Shown in pieces: positions 36,750 through 45,311 of a stretch of 64,000 bases of DNA. The notes below the pieces were generated by a model, which saw nothing but the letters and a program-made list of their open reading frames with translations, had not been told where the DNA came from and searched no databases. The DNA is from Gimesia sp. Lineage in GTDB: Bacteria; Planctomycetota; Planctomycetia; Planctomycetales; Planctomycetaceae. The stretch lies in NCBI RefSeq assembly GCF_040219335.1, contig NZ_JAVJSQ010000019.1:310001-374000 (forward strand), given 5' to 3'. A program made the position numbers and the translations under genes. How positions within the stretch are numbered: the stretch's first letter is position 1; the number at the start of each line of letters is the position of its first letter.

Positions 36750-38261
36750 ATGAACAGATTACCTTCTGTAGAGATCCCCCTGATCGAGCGCAATTCAGCA
36801 ATGGCCCCCAATTCATCCTCAGATTCCGGCACCCCGCAGCAAGATCGACAGTTGCAGTACTGCGCGAACTGCAATTCCACTTACTTTCAGCAGTCCGGTT
36901 CTGATAATTGCCCCGTCTGCGGTGCACGCGTGGATGACATTTCGTTGATGGATCTCCAGGAAACAATCGTTGTGCAGGAGATCGACGGATTGGTTGAGAA
37001 TGCGGACTCCACCTCCATTGTTGTGGAGGATCCGATTGCAGGTACCGATCTTCACGTTTATCAGTGTCAGTCGCTCCTGGGCCGGGGAGGCATGGGCATG
37101 GTTTACCTGGCGACCCATCGCGATCTGGGACGCCAGTGTGCCTTGAAGATTCTGCTGCCGCATCTTTCGGAACGCGACCCCGCCTACGTGCAGCGTTTCA
37201 TTCATGAAGGTCGCGCCGTCGCCACATTGAATCATCCGAATATTGTAACCGCCCATGCGATTGGCGAGGAGCGCGGTTATCGGTTTCTGGAAATGGAACT
37301 GATCACCGGACGTGCGTTGAGTCATGTCATCCGCGAAGATGGCCCCCTCTCTGCCCTGCACGCGACATCATTGATCGCACAGGTAGCGTCAGGTCTGGGA
37401 ACCGCGCACGCCAAAGGCATCATTCACCAGGATCTGAAGCTGGAAAACATTTTGTTGACCGGTGCGGGAGTCCCGAAAATCGCTGATTTCGGCCTGGCGA
37501 AGCGCATCTCTGCCGAAGAGGGAGGCGCGCATCAGCACAATCTGGCCGGTACTCCAAATTACATGGCGCCGGAACTCTTTCAGGGGGGCATGGCCAGCGC
37601 CACCTCGGACGTCTATTCGCTGGGCGTCTGCTTCTTTGTGTTGCTCACAGGCCATCTGCCGCACCGTGCGGAAAACTTCAATTCCCTGATACAGGATGTG
37701 GTTTCCAAACCGGCGCCGAGCGTTCGTGATCTCTGTCCCGAGATCCCGCTGGAGATCGCCGAGTGTGTCTCTCTGATGCTGGATAAGAGTCCCGTGAACC
37801 GGTTTCAAAACGGTTACATGGCCTCTCTGTTTCTGAATGCAATTCTCGGCCAGGTACAGAATATCGAGTCGATGCTGCACGAGGCGTTTGGGAATAACCG
37901 CAACGTTTCCTGGAAACGCAACGGTCACCAGTACATCCTCGAAGTCAAACAGAGTGAACGACGCAAGCAGACTGTCATCATCGAACCCAGCGAACATCAG
38001 CTGCATGAACGGCTGCTGTTAATCTACAGCACCTGCTGTGATGCCCAGCCCGAATATTACGAGGAAGCACTGCGTCTGAATTCCGAAATATCGCATGGGG
38101 GAATCTCGATTCGGGACGTGAATGGCCAGGCAAAGTTCGTCATGGTGGATACCTTCCCCCGCTCTTCAGTTGATGCAGAGGATATTCGCAAAAGTGTGAT
38201 CGCCGTGGCCCAGCACGCCGATGAAATCGAAGAGAAACTGACCGGTCACGATTTTCACTAG
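36750..38261 (+). CDS. Serine/threonine protein kinase with zinc ribbon and YbjN/CesT-like tail
   Basis: A 503-residue soluble protein. A zinc ribbon (CANC, CPVC; residues 38-57) precedes a Pkn-type kinase domain (about 100-335). The domain has GRGGMGMVYLA (P-loop), CALKILL (Lys), HEGRA (Glu), HQDLKLENIL (catalytic Asp and Asn), ADFGLAK and GTPNYMAPE. The HRD arginine is Gln. Residues about 385-503 resemble the YbjN/CesT chaperone-like fold (EALRLNSEISHGGISIRD, then an acidic helix). No membrane helix is seen, unlike many planctomycete PknB-type kinases. The start is uncertain; an ATG 17 codons later (36801) is possible. Confidence 0.82.
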   Translation: MNRLPSVEIPLIERNSAMAPNSSSDSGTPQQDRQLQYCANCNSTYFQQSGSDNCPVCGARVDDISLMDLQETIVVQEIDGLVENADSTSIVVEDPIAGTDLHVYQCQSLLGRGGMGMVYLATHRDLGRQCALKILLPHLSERDPAYVQRFIHEGRAVATLNHPNIVTAHAIGEERGYRFLEMELITGRALSHVIREDGPLSALHATSLIAQVASGLGTAHAKGIIHQDLKLENILLTGAGVPKIADFGLAKRISAEEGGAHQHNLAGTPNYMAPELFQGGMASATSDVYSLGVCFFVLLTGHLPHRAENFNSLIQDVVSKPAPSVRDLCPEIPLEIAECVSLMLDKSPVNRFQNGYMASLFLNAILGQVQNIESMLHEAFGNNRNVSWKRNGHQYILEVKQSERRKQTVIIEPSEHQLHERLLLIYSTCCDAQPEYYEEALRLNSEISHGGISIRDVNGQAKFVMVDTFPRSSVDAEDIRKSVIAVAQHADEIEEKLTGHDFH

Positions 38262-38684
38262 GTCGCCTCCCTCTCTCTGCATCTGATCAGAGGGGTTGCA
38301 GGGATTATAAAGGCCAGGTCAGCCTGTCAGCCGGTGCCGTTTTGCTGCGAGCAACTGACATAATCAGGCGGATTTACTGTGAAATCCCCCCGAACCGAAA
38401 GCAGGCGCTTGACCCTGCTTTCCAGGCAGGGATATATTGAAATCGGAGACTTTACGGGAAACAGACGCGCAGCTCCGGCTGCGACAACGCATTCCCGTCT
38501 CTCAAAACCGCTCTTCCTGAGTGTACATGTTTATGCTGGCCTGTCTGAAAGCTACCTGATAACAAGGTGATTTTGCAGCGAATTGGTAAAGACTCTATGG
38601 GATTTTCCCGGGTTACGTCGATATACTGTAACAGACAGCCAATTGCTCATTTCCGTGCATCGTGAGAAACTTCGGGGTTATTAC
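38262..38684 (+). other. Intergenic region with overlapping alternative hairpins
   Basis: A 423-base gap between two plus-strand genes. It contains GGATTT/AAATCC (38370-38387). It also holds two hairpins that share one arm: AAAGCAGG with CCTGCTTT (38398-38421) and CCCTGC with GCAGGG (38413-38431). No T-run follows. A 63-codon ORF here has no site or family support. Confidence 0.35.
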
Positions 38685-39530
38685 ATGCGTCAATTACTGA
38701 AACGTTCTGCTCTGACAACATTTATCTGCAGCTGTCTGGCACTGCTGACAGGTGGTATGCCAGCGCAGGCTCAGGAAAATAAACTGACTCGTGGATTTAC
38801 CATTAAACCCGATTTGACCGCGACCGGTGAAGAACGGGCGACTCAGAAATCTCTCTGGGTTCTGGATGCGACTTTCAAGCCGATGCGTATGATCCGCATG
38901 GATCTGACGAATCCCAAAACGGGGAAAAAAGAGAAGACTCTCGTCTGGTACCTGGTCTATAAATGCGTGTTACGACCGCTGGAACGTCCGGGCTCATCAA
39001 ATGACCTCACGCCACAGAATGTAGAAGTTCCACCTCTGGGGCCTTCCCTGTTCGTGCCGGAAGTCGTCTTGATCACCAACGATAACGGCCAGCAGACCAG
39101 CTACCCCAACCAGATCGTTCCCGAAGCGGAAGTGATCATCAATAAGCGGGAGCGTCGTCAGTTCAAAAATGCCGTCGATATCATCGGAGAGTTGCCCCCC
39201 GAGACCGCAGCTGATGCAAAATCGGAAAACGCCATCTATGGTGTCTGTGTCTGGACAGGCGTGGACCCCAATACTGACTATTTCACGATTCTCTTCTATG
39301 GTCTCTCAAATGGCTATAAAAAGGTCGAAGGACCCGACGGGAAAGAAATGACCCTACGCAAGGTCCTGGTTCAGCAATACTGGCGACCGGGAGACCAGTT
39401 TGGACAGCAGGAACAGGAGTTCCGTCCGAAAGGGAGTCCCTTCTGGCAATACCTGCCCGATGATCCTGAGCAGGCTGCCGAGATGGAAAAGAAGCTCAAT
39501 CTGAATGCGGCTGAGCAAAAACAGCCCTGA
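38685..39530 (+). CDS. Secreted protein of unknown function
   Basis: A 281-residue protein with a signal peptide (MRQLLKRSALTTFICSCLAL, cleavage near AQAQE). The mature part is soluble, mixed alpha/beta, with WVLDATFKPMRMIRMDL, YLVYKCVLRP and CVWTGVDPNTDYFTI as its most distinctive segments. I recognise no known domain. A longer frame extends upstream but would place 34 residues before the signal peptide. It is upstream of rpmA on the same strand but 157 bases away. Confidence 0.65.
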   Translation: MRQLLKRSALTTFICSCLALLTGGMPAQAQENKLTRGFTIKPDLTATGEERATQKSLWVLDATFKPMRMIRMDLTNPKTGKKEKTLVWYLVYKCVLRPLERPGSSNDLTPQNVEVPPLGPSLFVPEVVLITNDNGQQTSYPNQIVPEAEVIINKRERRQFKNAVDIIGELPPETAADAKSENAIYGVCVWTGVDPNTDYFTILFYGLSNGYKKVEGPDGKEMTLRKVLVQQYWRPGDQFGQQEQEFRPKGSPFWQYLPDDPEQAAEMEKKLNLNAAEQKQP

Positions 39531-39641
39531 TTTCTCCCTGACTGCTGAAAAACAGTGGGAAATTGTCCAGAAAAGGGTTTATCTCTTGCAAGTTCAGGCC
39601 TGATTCGCCAATATACGGCCTCGATTAACCAATATTTTAGG

Positions 39642-39667
39642 AAAAGCCCCTGTCAGGGGCGACTTTT
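39642..39667 (+). promoter_or_regulatory. Hairpin in the rpmA leader
   Basis: GCCCCTG and CAGGGGC form a compact hairpin 28 bases before the rpmA start, flanked by AAAA and TTTT. It could be a weak terminator of the upstream gene or a leader structure that acts on L27 expression. A GAGGA ribosome-binding site follows at 39674-39678. Confidence 0.45.
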
Positions 39668-39687
39668 GCTACCTGAGGAAAAGAGTA

Positions 39688-39939
39688 ATGGCACATAAGA
39701 AAGGTCAAGGTTCCAGCCGTAACGGTCGCGATTCAGAAGCACAGCGCCGTGGAATCAAGAAATTCGGCGGTGAAAGCGTTCTGGCAGGAAACATCATCGC
39801 CCGTCAGTGCGGTACCAAATGGCATCCTGGTAAAAACGTGGGAATGGGCAAAGACTACACCATCTTCTCACTGGTTGAAGGCACTGTCTTCTTCGATAAG
39901 GATGGTCGACGGATCAACGTAGAGCCTGCTTTGAACTAA
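39688..39939 (+). CDS. rpmA: 50S ribosomal protein L27
   Basis: An 83-residue protein beginning [20 protein letters not shown] and containing [19 protein letters not shown], the L27 signature. It binds near the peptidyl-transferase centre of the 50S subunit. In most bacteria rplU (L21) lies directly upstream; here the neighbour is a secreted protein instead. It is followed by a strong terminator. Confidence 0.97.
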   Translation: MAHKKGQGSSRNGRDSEAQRRGIKKFGGESVLAGNIIARQCGTKWHPGKNVGMGKDYTIFSLVEGTVFFDKDGRRINVEPALN

Positions 39940-39981
39940 GCATGCTCCCCTGGTGCACTCAGTTGCATCATGAGAATATAA

Positions 39982-40018
39982 AAACTCCCCGATGAAACTT
40001 TCACCGGGGAGTTTTTTT
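39982..40018. terminator. Bidirectional terminator between rpmA and the HtrA gene
   Basis: ACTCCCCG and CGGGGAGT form a stem with A-rich and T-rich flanks (T7 on plus, T5 on minus). It works for rpmA, and the far T-run overlaps the stop codon of the convergent protease gene. Confidence 0.85.
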
Positions 40019-41249
40019 ATGGTCGGTTGGACTGACTGGCGGTCAGGGTGACCGAGACTTTGGTCGGCGTCTGTTCCTTCCCCCGCAGCACGGTCACCAC
40101 GACGGTGTCACCAGGCTTTTTGCTCTCGATATAATCCAGGAAGTCCGCCGCCGATTTGATCTGCTTCTGGTCTACGGCGACGATCAGATCCGCTGCCCCC
40201 CGGTCGACCCGTTCGATGACGATCAGTCCCCTTCTCTGTCGCACGATCTTTGGACCGCGCAAACCTGCCTTCTCAGCGGGTCCCCCCGGTGTCAGTTTCG
40301 CAATCAATAAACCCTGCTCGGTCTCATAGACACGCTGAATACCAATTTCCGGATGAATCATATGTCCGTGGGTCAGCAATTGGGGAACGACGCGGGCAAC
40401 GAGGTTTGAAGGAATCGCAAAGCCCACGCCGGAACTTTGACCAGTGTTACTGGCGATCGCGGTATTGATCCCGATTAACTGCCCATGCGAATTCAGCAGG
40501 GGGCCACCTGAGTTCCCCGGGTTCACTGCGGCATCAATCTGAATGATGGATTTGATCGTGCGGTTCCCCCGCAGTTTCAGCGACCGGTTCAGACTGGAGA
40601 TAATGCCGCAGGTCATCGTCCGTTCCAGGCCGAACGGGTTGCCAATTGCAAAGACACGCTGTCCTACTTTCAACTTACTGGAATCGGCCATGCTGACCGG
40701 AAACAACACTTCCGGAGCTTCATCAATTTTGATCACGGCAATATCATTGATGGCATCAGCGCCGACAAAGGTGGCCTGGTATGATTTCCCGTTAAACAGG
40801 GTGACATTCACCTGCTGGGCATCTTCGATCACATGGTAGTTGGTCAGAATGTGCCCTGCTTTGTCGATGATGGCTCCCGATCCTGCGCCTTCTGTATCAT
40901 ATTCGAGCATGAAAAAACCATCGCTCTTCGTGCCTTTGGTCGTGATGTGGACCACGCTCTTATTCAGCTTTTCATACACGCTGACATTAATCTCCTCTTC
41001 GGGAGACAGCCCGCGTTGATTGAATAATTCGGTGATATGTTCCGGCGTCGTCTTGTTGGCATTAACCTCGGGGGGCGCGGGTTTCAGTGGCGTAGGAGGA
41101 ATGATTCGGGGGCCGGTTAAATTCGGTTGTACCTGTGCCTCTGAAGAGGCAATCAGACCTGCAGACGGGGCATTCATCGCAGAAACGACCAGACCGCCAA
41201 TCACGGCAGAGAAAAAACAACCAATGACATATTTCACGGTAGACCTCAC
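40017..41249 (-). CDS. HtrA/DegP-like serine protease with one PDZ domain
   Basis: A 410-residue protein with an N-terminal membrane or signal segment. The trypsin-like domain has catalytic His in LTNYHVIEDA (near residue 139), Asp in INDIAVIKID (near 170) and Ser in NPGNSGGPL (near 247). One PDZ domain lies at about 310-400. It probably degrades or refolds damaged proteins in the periplasm. The stop codon lies at the edge of the rpmA terminator. Confidence 0.92.
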   Translation of the reverse strand: MRSTVKYVIGCFFSAVIGGLVVSAMNAPSAGLIASSEAQVQPNLTGPRIIPPTPLKPAPPEVNANKTTPEHITELFNQRGLSPEEEINVSVYEKLNKSVVHITTKGTKSDGFFMLEYDTEGAGSGAIIDKAGHILTNYHVIEDAQQVNVTLFNGKSYQATFVGADAINDIAVIKIDEAPEVLFPVSMADSSKLKVGQRVFAIGNPFGLERTMTCGIISSLNRSLKLRGNRTIKSIIQIDAAVNPGNSGGPLLNSHGQLIGINTAIASNTGQSSGVGFAIPSNLVARVVPQLLTHGHMIHPEIGIQRVYETEQGLLIAKLTPGGPAEKAGLRGPKIVRQRRGLIVIERVDRGAADLIVAVDQKQIKSAADFLDYIESKKPGDTVVVTVLRGKEQTPTKVSVTLTASQSNRP

Positions 41250-41582
41250 ATGACTCTGAAATCAAAGAGATTGGATAAAACAGGTAGCGCAGGGGCCTGG
41301 CTGAGAGCCGGTGGGCATGCGATTTTTCAGGAAACATAAAAAAACACATGCAATCTCTAAGAAACTACATCATAATTCGCAACCGGGTTCGCGAAGAAAA
41401 CGGGATTCTTGCGATAATAGACAGTAGTGTAAGCGGCTGAAATCTTATCGAATCAACCCTGATACCGTAAATAGGAAATCAAAGATCCGGCTGGATTACA
41501 CTCATTTTCTGTCTGACAGAAATGGCGAATACATCGATGTATTCCCAACCAGCTACCCGCAGTTCAGCATGAAAGGACCGCT
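41250..41582. other. Divergent intergenic region, HtrA and phosphofructokinase
   Basis: A 333-base gap with promoters expected for both genes. A GAAAGGA ribosome-binding site precedes the phosphofructokinase ATG. I see no clear operator, hairpin or ORF. Confidence 0.3.
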
Positions 41583-42995
41583 ATGCGTCGGATTGCTCTT
41601 TTAACGGCAGGTGGTGACACGCCCGCATTGAATGCCACAATCTTCGGAGCTGTGGAGCGTGCAAACGAACTACGGCTGGAAGTCGTGGGGATTATCAAAG
41701 GCTTTGGCGGACTGCTCGACCCCGCCGTACCTCACATCAGGTTGAATCCACTCTATTCAACTCTTCCTGAACTCGATCCCCGCTGCGGTGGTACGATTCT
41801 GGGTTCATCCCGCACCTATATTGATGAGTCCCATGCCGGTGAACTGCAGGTGGTTAAGAAACGCCTGGATCAGCTCGGGATCGAAGGCTTGATCTGTATC
41901 GGCGGCGACGGAACTTTGAATGGCATGCAGCCGATCTCGCAGTTCATGCCTTGTGTGCTGGCTCCCAAAACCATCGATAACGATCTCGGGTTGAATTACC
42001 TCGATGAACCAAATGAATGGGTGAAGGAAACGAACCCGGAGACCGGGAAAGAGAAGCTTCGCAAGCTGCCGGCCAAGCAGGATCTGGAGCTGGATGACAT
42101 GGTCAACTACGCGACACCCGGCTATGCGACCGCGGTCTACGTCTGTGTGCAGGGCGTGCAGCGTATTCGAACCACCGCCGAAAGCCACCGACGGATCGCG
42201 ATTATCGAAGTCATGGGACGGGAATCGGGATATCTTGCATTAGGGGCCGCCTATGGACAACCCGATATCGTCCTGATTCCGGAAGTCCCCCTGGATTACG
42301 ATCGATTCGAACGCCGGGTCCGCGAACTCTACGACACACAGAAAAATGTGGTGATCGTCATCGGCGAAGGACTCCGGGATCAGAATGGGAAACGACTGGG
42401 GGACATTTCGCAAAGTGTCGACCCTGCCGGAAACGTGATCTTCAGTGGGGCTGCCGAGATTCTGCAGAACATGTTGATCGAGTCACTGGGGGATCATTAC
42501 TTTGTCTCAAGGAAGCGACATGAAATGGCCAAGTCGGCAACCTTCACCCGTAAAATTGGTCACACACAACGCGGCGGACGTCCCATCCGCTTTGACCGGT
42601 TTTATGCCGCCCAGCTCGGGGGAAAAGCGGTCGACCTGCTGGTCCAGCGGCAGAACAACTATGTAGCCATCCTGCAGTGGAATGAGCAGCAGGGATTCCA
42701 CGTCAGCTCAATCAGTGGCAATGCACTGCGGGATGCCTGGCGGGGAATCCACCCTCGTACCCTGCACCCCTCGTTCTATGATGAGCATCGCTACCAGCCT
42801 TCGAAACTGGGCGTGCAATACCTGTCAAAAATCTTTACGAACGCGGTTGGGTCTGATGACCTGGAGCTGCTTAAAGATGACCTGTTTGATACCGGCCACC
42901 TTAAAACCCGGTATCAAAGTATCAATGTAAGTGTTCACAAACACATCCGCTATCTCAGTACTCCCCAGGATCAGGGCCCCGTTGACCAGTTCTAG
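41583..42995 (+). CDS. 6-phosphofructokinase, plant/trypanosomatid-like ATP type
   Basis: A 470-residue enzyme, longer than E. coli PfkA (about 320). It carries LLTAGGDTPALNATI at the N-terminus, IGGDGTLNG near 106, PKTIDND at 128-134 and MGRESGYLALGAA near 210. The Gly in GGDGT points to ATP as phosphoryl donor, while the Lys in PKTIDND is shared with PPi-dependent enzymes; this mix is known from plant and trypanosomatid ATP-PFKs. It phosphorylates fructose 6-phosphate in glycolysis. Its stop codon shares CTAG with the opposing gene. Confidence 0.88.
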   Translation: MRRIALLTAGGDTPALNATIFGAVERANELRLEVVGIIKGFGGLLDPAVPHIRLNPLYSTLPELDPRCGGTILGSSRTYIDESHAGELQVVKKRLDQLGIEGLICIGGDGTLNGMQPISQFMPCVLAPKTIDNDLGLNYLDEPNEWVKETNPETGKEKLRKLPAKQDLELDDMVNYATPGYATAVYVCVQGVQRIRTTAESHRRIAIIEVMGRESGYLALGAAYGQPDIVLIPEVPLDYDRFERRVRELYDTQKNVVIVIGEGLRDQNGKRLGDISQSVDPAGNVIFSGAAEILQNMLIESLGDHYFVSRKRHEMAKSATFTRKIGHTQRGGRPIRFDRFYAAQLGGKAVDLLVQRQNNYVAILQWNEQQGFHVSSISGNALRDAWRGIHPRTLHPSFYDEHRYQPSKLGVQYLSKIFTNAVGSDDLELLKDDLFDTGHLKTRYQSINVSVHKHIRYLSTPQDQGPVDQF

Positions 42996-44920
42996 GGCTC
43001 TTCCTGTGGAACTTCAAAGCCAGCCGGCTCTACTTCTGGAATCGAGATGGTAGAACGTTCTTCGGAGGGAGTTTTGTTTGAGATGGTGTATGTCGCCTGT
43101 ACCGCCTGATTGTTTCGCAGCAGTCCGGAGTCCGCTGCCATTGCCAGGCGGAGCTCCTTCTTGGTGGAGACATAGCGGGAAGCCACTTTGTCCGAGTGAA
43201 TCATGATATCATCAATCACATACTCATCGTGCTGACGCTTGATTATCACTGTGGCACCCTGCTGGTCATCACCCAGTTTGAGGCGAGCATAACCCTGGTT
43301 TTCATTCAGTTCCATTGTCGTTAATCGTGACATCAGCAGTTCCGGGATAGAGAAGGCGATCTGAGGAACCCGATCAACCTGTCTCCAGACCAGTTCATTG
43401 AAGTCACGAGTCGAGTGACGCTGTAGATTGCGAATATTGTTTTCGTGCATGTCGTAGGCGTAGTTCTGTACCTGAACCAGCAGCTCCAGGGTGGCTTTCA
43501 CAGACGATGGTCTGCCCTGCAGGTCGAGTTCGATATCATCGACCAGCAGTTGTCCCAGGTGATCACGCAGGATGTAAGTTAACGGCAGGTTCCCCTGTCG
43601 GGCATGGACCTTCGTAACAGAACCATTGAAGTCGATGTCCAGGATCTCAAAGCCTGGCTGTGCGATTTCGTCAACAGGCAGTTGGGCGACCAGGTTGGGA
43701 TTGACCTTCTCCCAGACGCGCCGGTTTAAATCGGGAGTCGAACTGAAACCCAGAATCTTGACATCCCGTTTAGTCAAAGCTTCATTGAACAACAATGTGA
43801 TCGCGCGGGAAGAGAACAGTGAGGTCAGAGTGACCTGCTGATTCCCATGATCCTGGAACAGTGTCACTTCTTCAACCAGGTACTGATCGGGGATATCCAT
43901 TTCATCAGACTCAATCTTGAGCAGGGAGAGGTTGACCATCTTCCCGTCTTTCTGAGTGATGAAATTGGCCAGTTTGTCTTCCACTTTCAGTTCGTAATCT
44001 GCTGCAGCCATCTGCGATTCCGGAAGGGGAGCTACCTTGAGGTCTCCAAAGTTCAGGCTGCCCTGGTAGAACTTGTCGGCCGAGAATTTTTTCAGGGCGA
44101 CTTTGTCATCCTGGTTGTAAGCATCCAGGAAGTTGCTGACTGCCAGCAGCATCTTGGCTTCTTTTTTCGCTGACTTCACATGATTCCCGTCCTCGCGGGA
44201 TTCGACGGCGACGTCAGTCGCTTTCCATTTGCCTTCGTTGAGTTTCATCGTGATGATCATCTGCCCTGACCGTCGCGAAATACGAATAATGGCGATGTCT
44301 TTATCCATCTGGGCGTCGGGGCGTTTACGTTTTGTGTTGGAAGATTCGCCGGCGATTCGCTGGGAAAGCTTGGCCAGGAACGCGGGGTGTAACTGCTCCA
44401 GGGTTTCTTTGAATTCGCCGTCTGTGGATGCCAGAATGTCATCACGGTTACCGTCTTCCCAGGCATCGACAAATTCGCGGATGGTCACTAACAGATCCAT
44501 CTGCTCGGTGACCGACTTCATCACGTTCAGGTTTTTCGATTTCTGGTTGATATAAATGTCATCAACAACCCACTCTCCGGTCTTGGTGACTTTCTTCAAC
44601 TCGTAGAGCAGTTTCTTTTTGTTTTTACCGACTTCAACAACCACTTTTTTGTGGTTCTCGGAAACATCCTTGATTTCTACAATCGTGGCTTCACCGGTCG
44701 GAATATTGAGAACCTTCAGGTCATCCAGCGACGACTTGTCTCTGAATGCCACCTTGGAAAACTTCATGGTGGTGTGATGTTTCAGTTTTCGGATGTCTTC
44801 TTTTTCCATTGCCTGTGCAAACTGCTCAATGGTCTTCATTTCGACCATGGAAGCACAACCTGTTACCGATACAAGTAGAAGCAGGCCACTGACCAGAGAG
44901 AAACCGTTTTTTAACATCAT
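42992..44920 (-). CDS. Lipoprotein of five tandem about 110-residue repeats
   Basis: A 642-residue protein with a lipoprotein signal (LLLLVSVTGC, Cys22). The mature chain divides into five diverged repeats, at about residues 30-125, 143-243, 257-360, 368-466 and 478-575. Each starts with a helix pair of the form FxxAxxxxDxxxLxxxxxxxF. Each ends in a strand such as WVVDDIYI, WKATDVAV, YLVEEVTL, LLVDDIEL or YVIDDIMI. The pattern is NTF2/SnoaL-like, but I cannot name a family. It is probably anchored in a membrane facing the periplasm. Tail-to-tail with phosphofructokinase. Confidence 0.7.
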   Translation of the reverse strand: MMLKNGFSLVSGLLLLVSVTGCASMVEMKTIEQFAQAMEKEDIRKLKHHTTMKFSKVAFRDKSSLDDLKVLNIPTGEATIVEIKDVSENHKKVVVEVGKNKKKLLYELKKVTKTGEWVVDDIYINQKSKNLNVMKSVTEQMDLLVTIREFVDAWEDGNRDDILASTDGEFKETLEQLHPAFLAKLSQRIAGESSNTKRKRPDAQMDKDIAIIRISRRSGQMIITMKLNEGKWKATDVAVESREDGNHVKSAKKEAKMLLAVSNFLDAYNQDDKVALKKFSADKFYQGSLNFGDLKVAPLPESQMAAADYELKVEDKLANFITQKDGKMVNLSLLKIESDEMDIPDQYLVEEVTLFQDHGNQQVTLTSLFSSRAITLLFNEALTKRDVKILGFSSTPDLNRRVWEKVNPNLVAQLPVDEIAQPGFEILDIDFNGSVTKVHARQGNLPLTYILRDHLGQLLVDDIELDLQGRPSSVKATLELLVQVQNYAYDMHENNIRNLQRHSTRDFNELVWRQVDRVPQIAFSIPELLMSRLTTMELNENQGYARLKLGDDQQGATVIIKRQHDEYVIDDIMIHSDKVASRYVSTKKELRLAMAADSGLLRNNQAVQATYTISNKTPSEERSTISIPEVEPAGFEVPQEEP

Positions 44921-45311
44921 GATTAGTCCAGGCAGGTATTGGGGTTTTGAGAGGTATGAGGATTTGGTGTTTCAATTCCGAAAGCGGAGACGTTTACAAC
45001 AAGATATGCTTTCGAGATTCAAACGAATGACAACTGCTTGTGGATTGAGAGTCTTAAAGACAGTTGCGAGAGAGGAGACGTTTTTTTGCAGGTTTGCGGA
45101 TTTTCGTCAAGAGGGTTCCTGGGAAAAACGGTACGTTTCGTGCAGATGCAGGAAAATATTAATTGGGGTTGGCCTGAATTCCGAAATTAATATAATGCAT
45201 GCCCCTCGCCTGTTATTCATTTCTAAAGTGATTCCCCTCTTCGTCTGTTTTCCGTTCAGGCTAAATGCATTTCCTGGGCCTTTCGCTACTGTCTGTGTTA
45301 GTGGAAAATCT
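44921..45311. other. Divergent intergenic region between lipoprotein and large secreted protein genes
   Basis: About 390 bases before the chosen GTG start. If the upstream ATG at 45195 is the true start, the gap shrinks to 274 bases. No hairpin or clear operator is seen. Confidence 0.3.

Noticed and set aside
44793-45311. N-terminal extension of the large secreted protein
   Set aside because: It overlaps the opposing lipoprotein gene's start and would place about 170 residues before a clear signal peptide.
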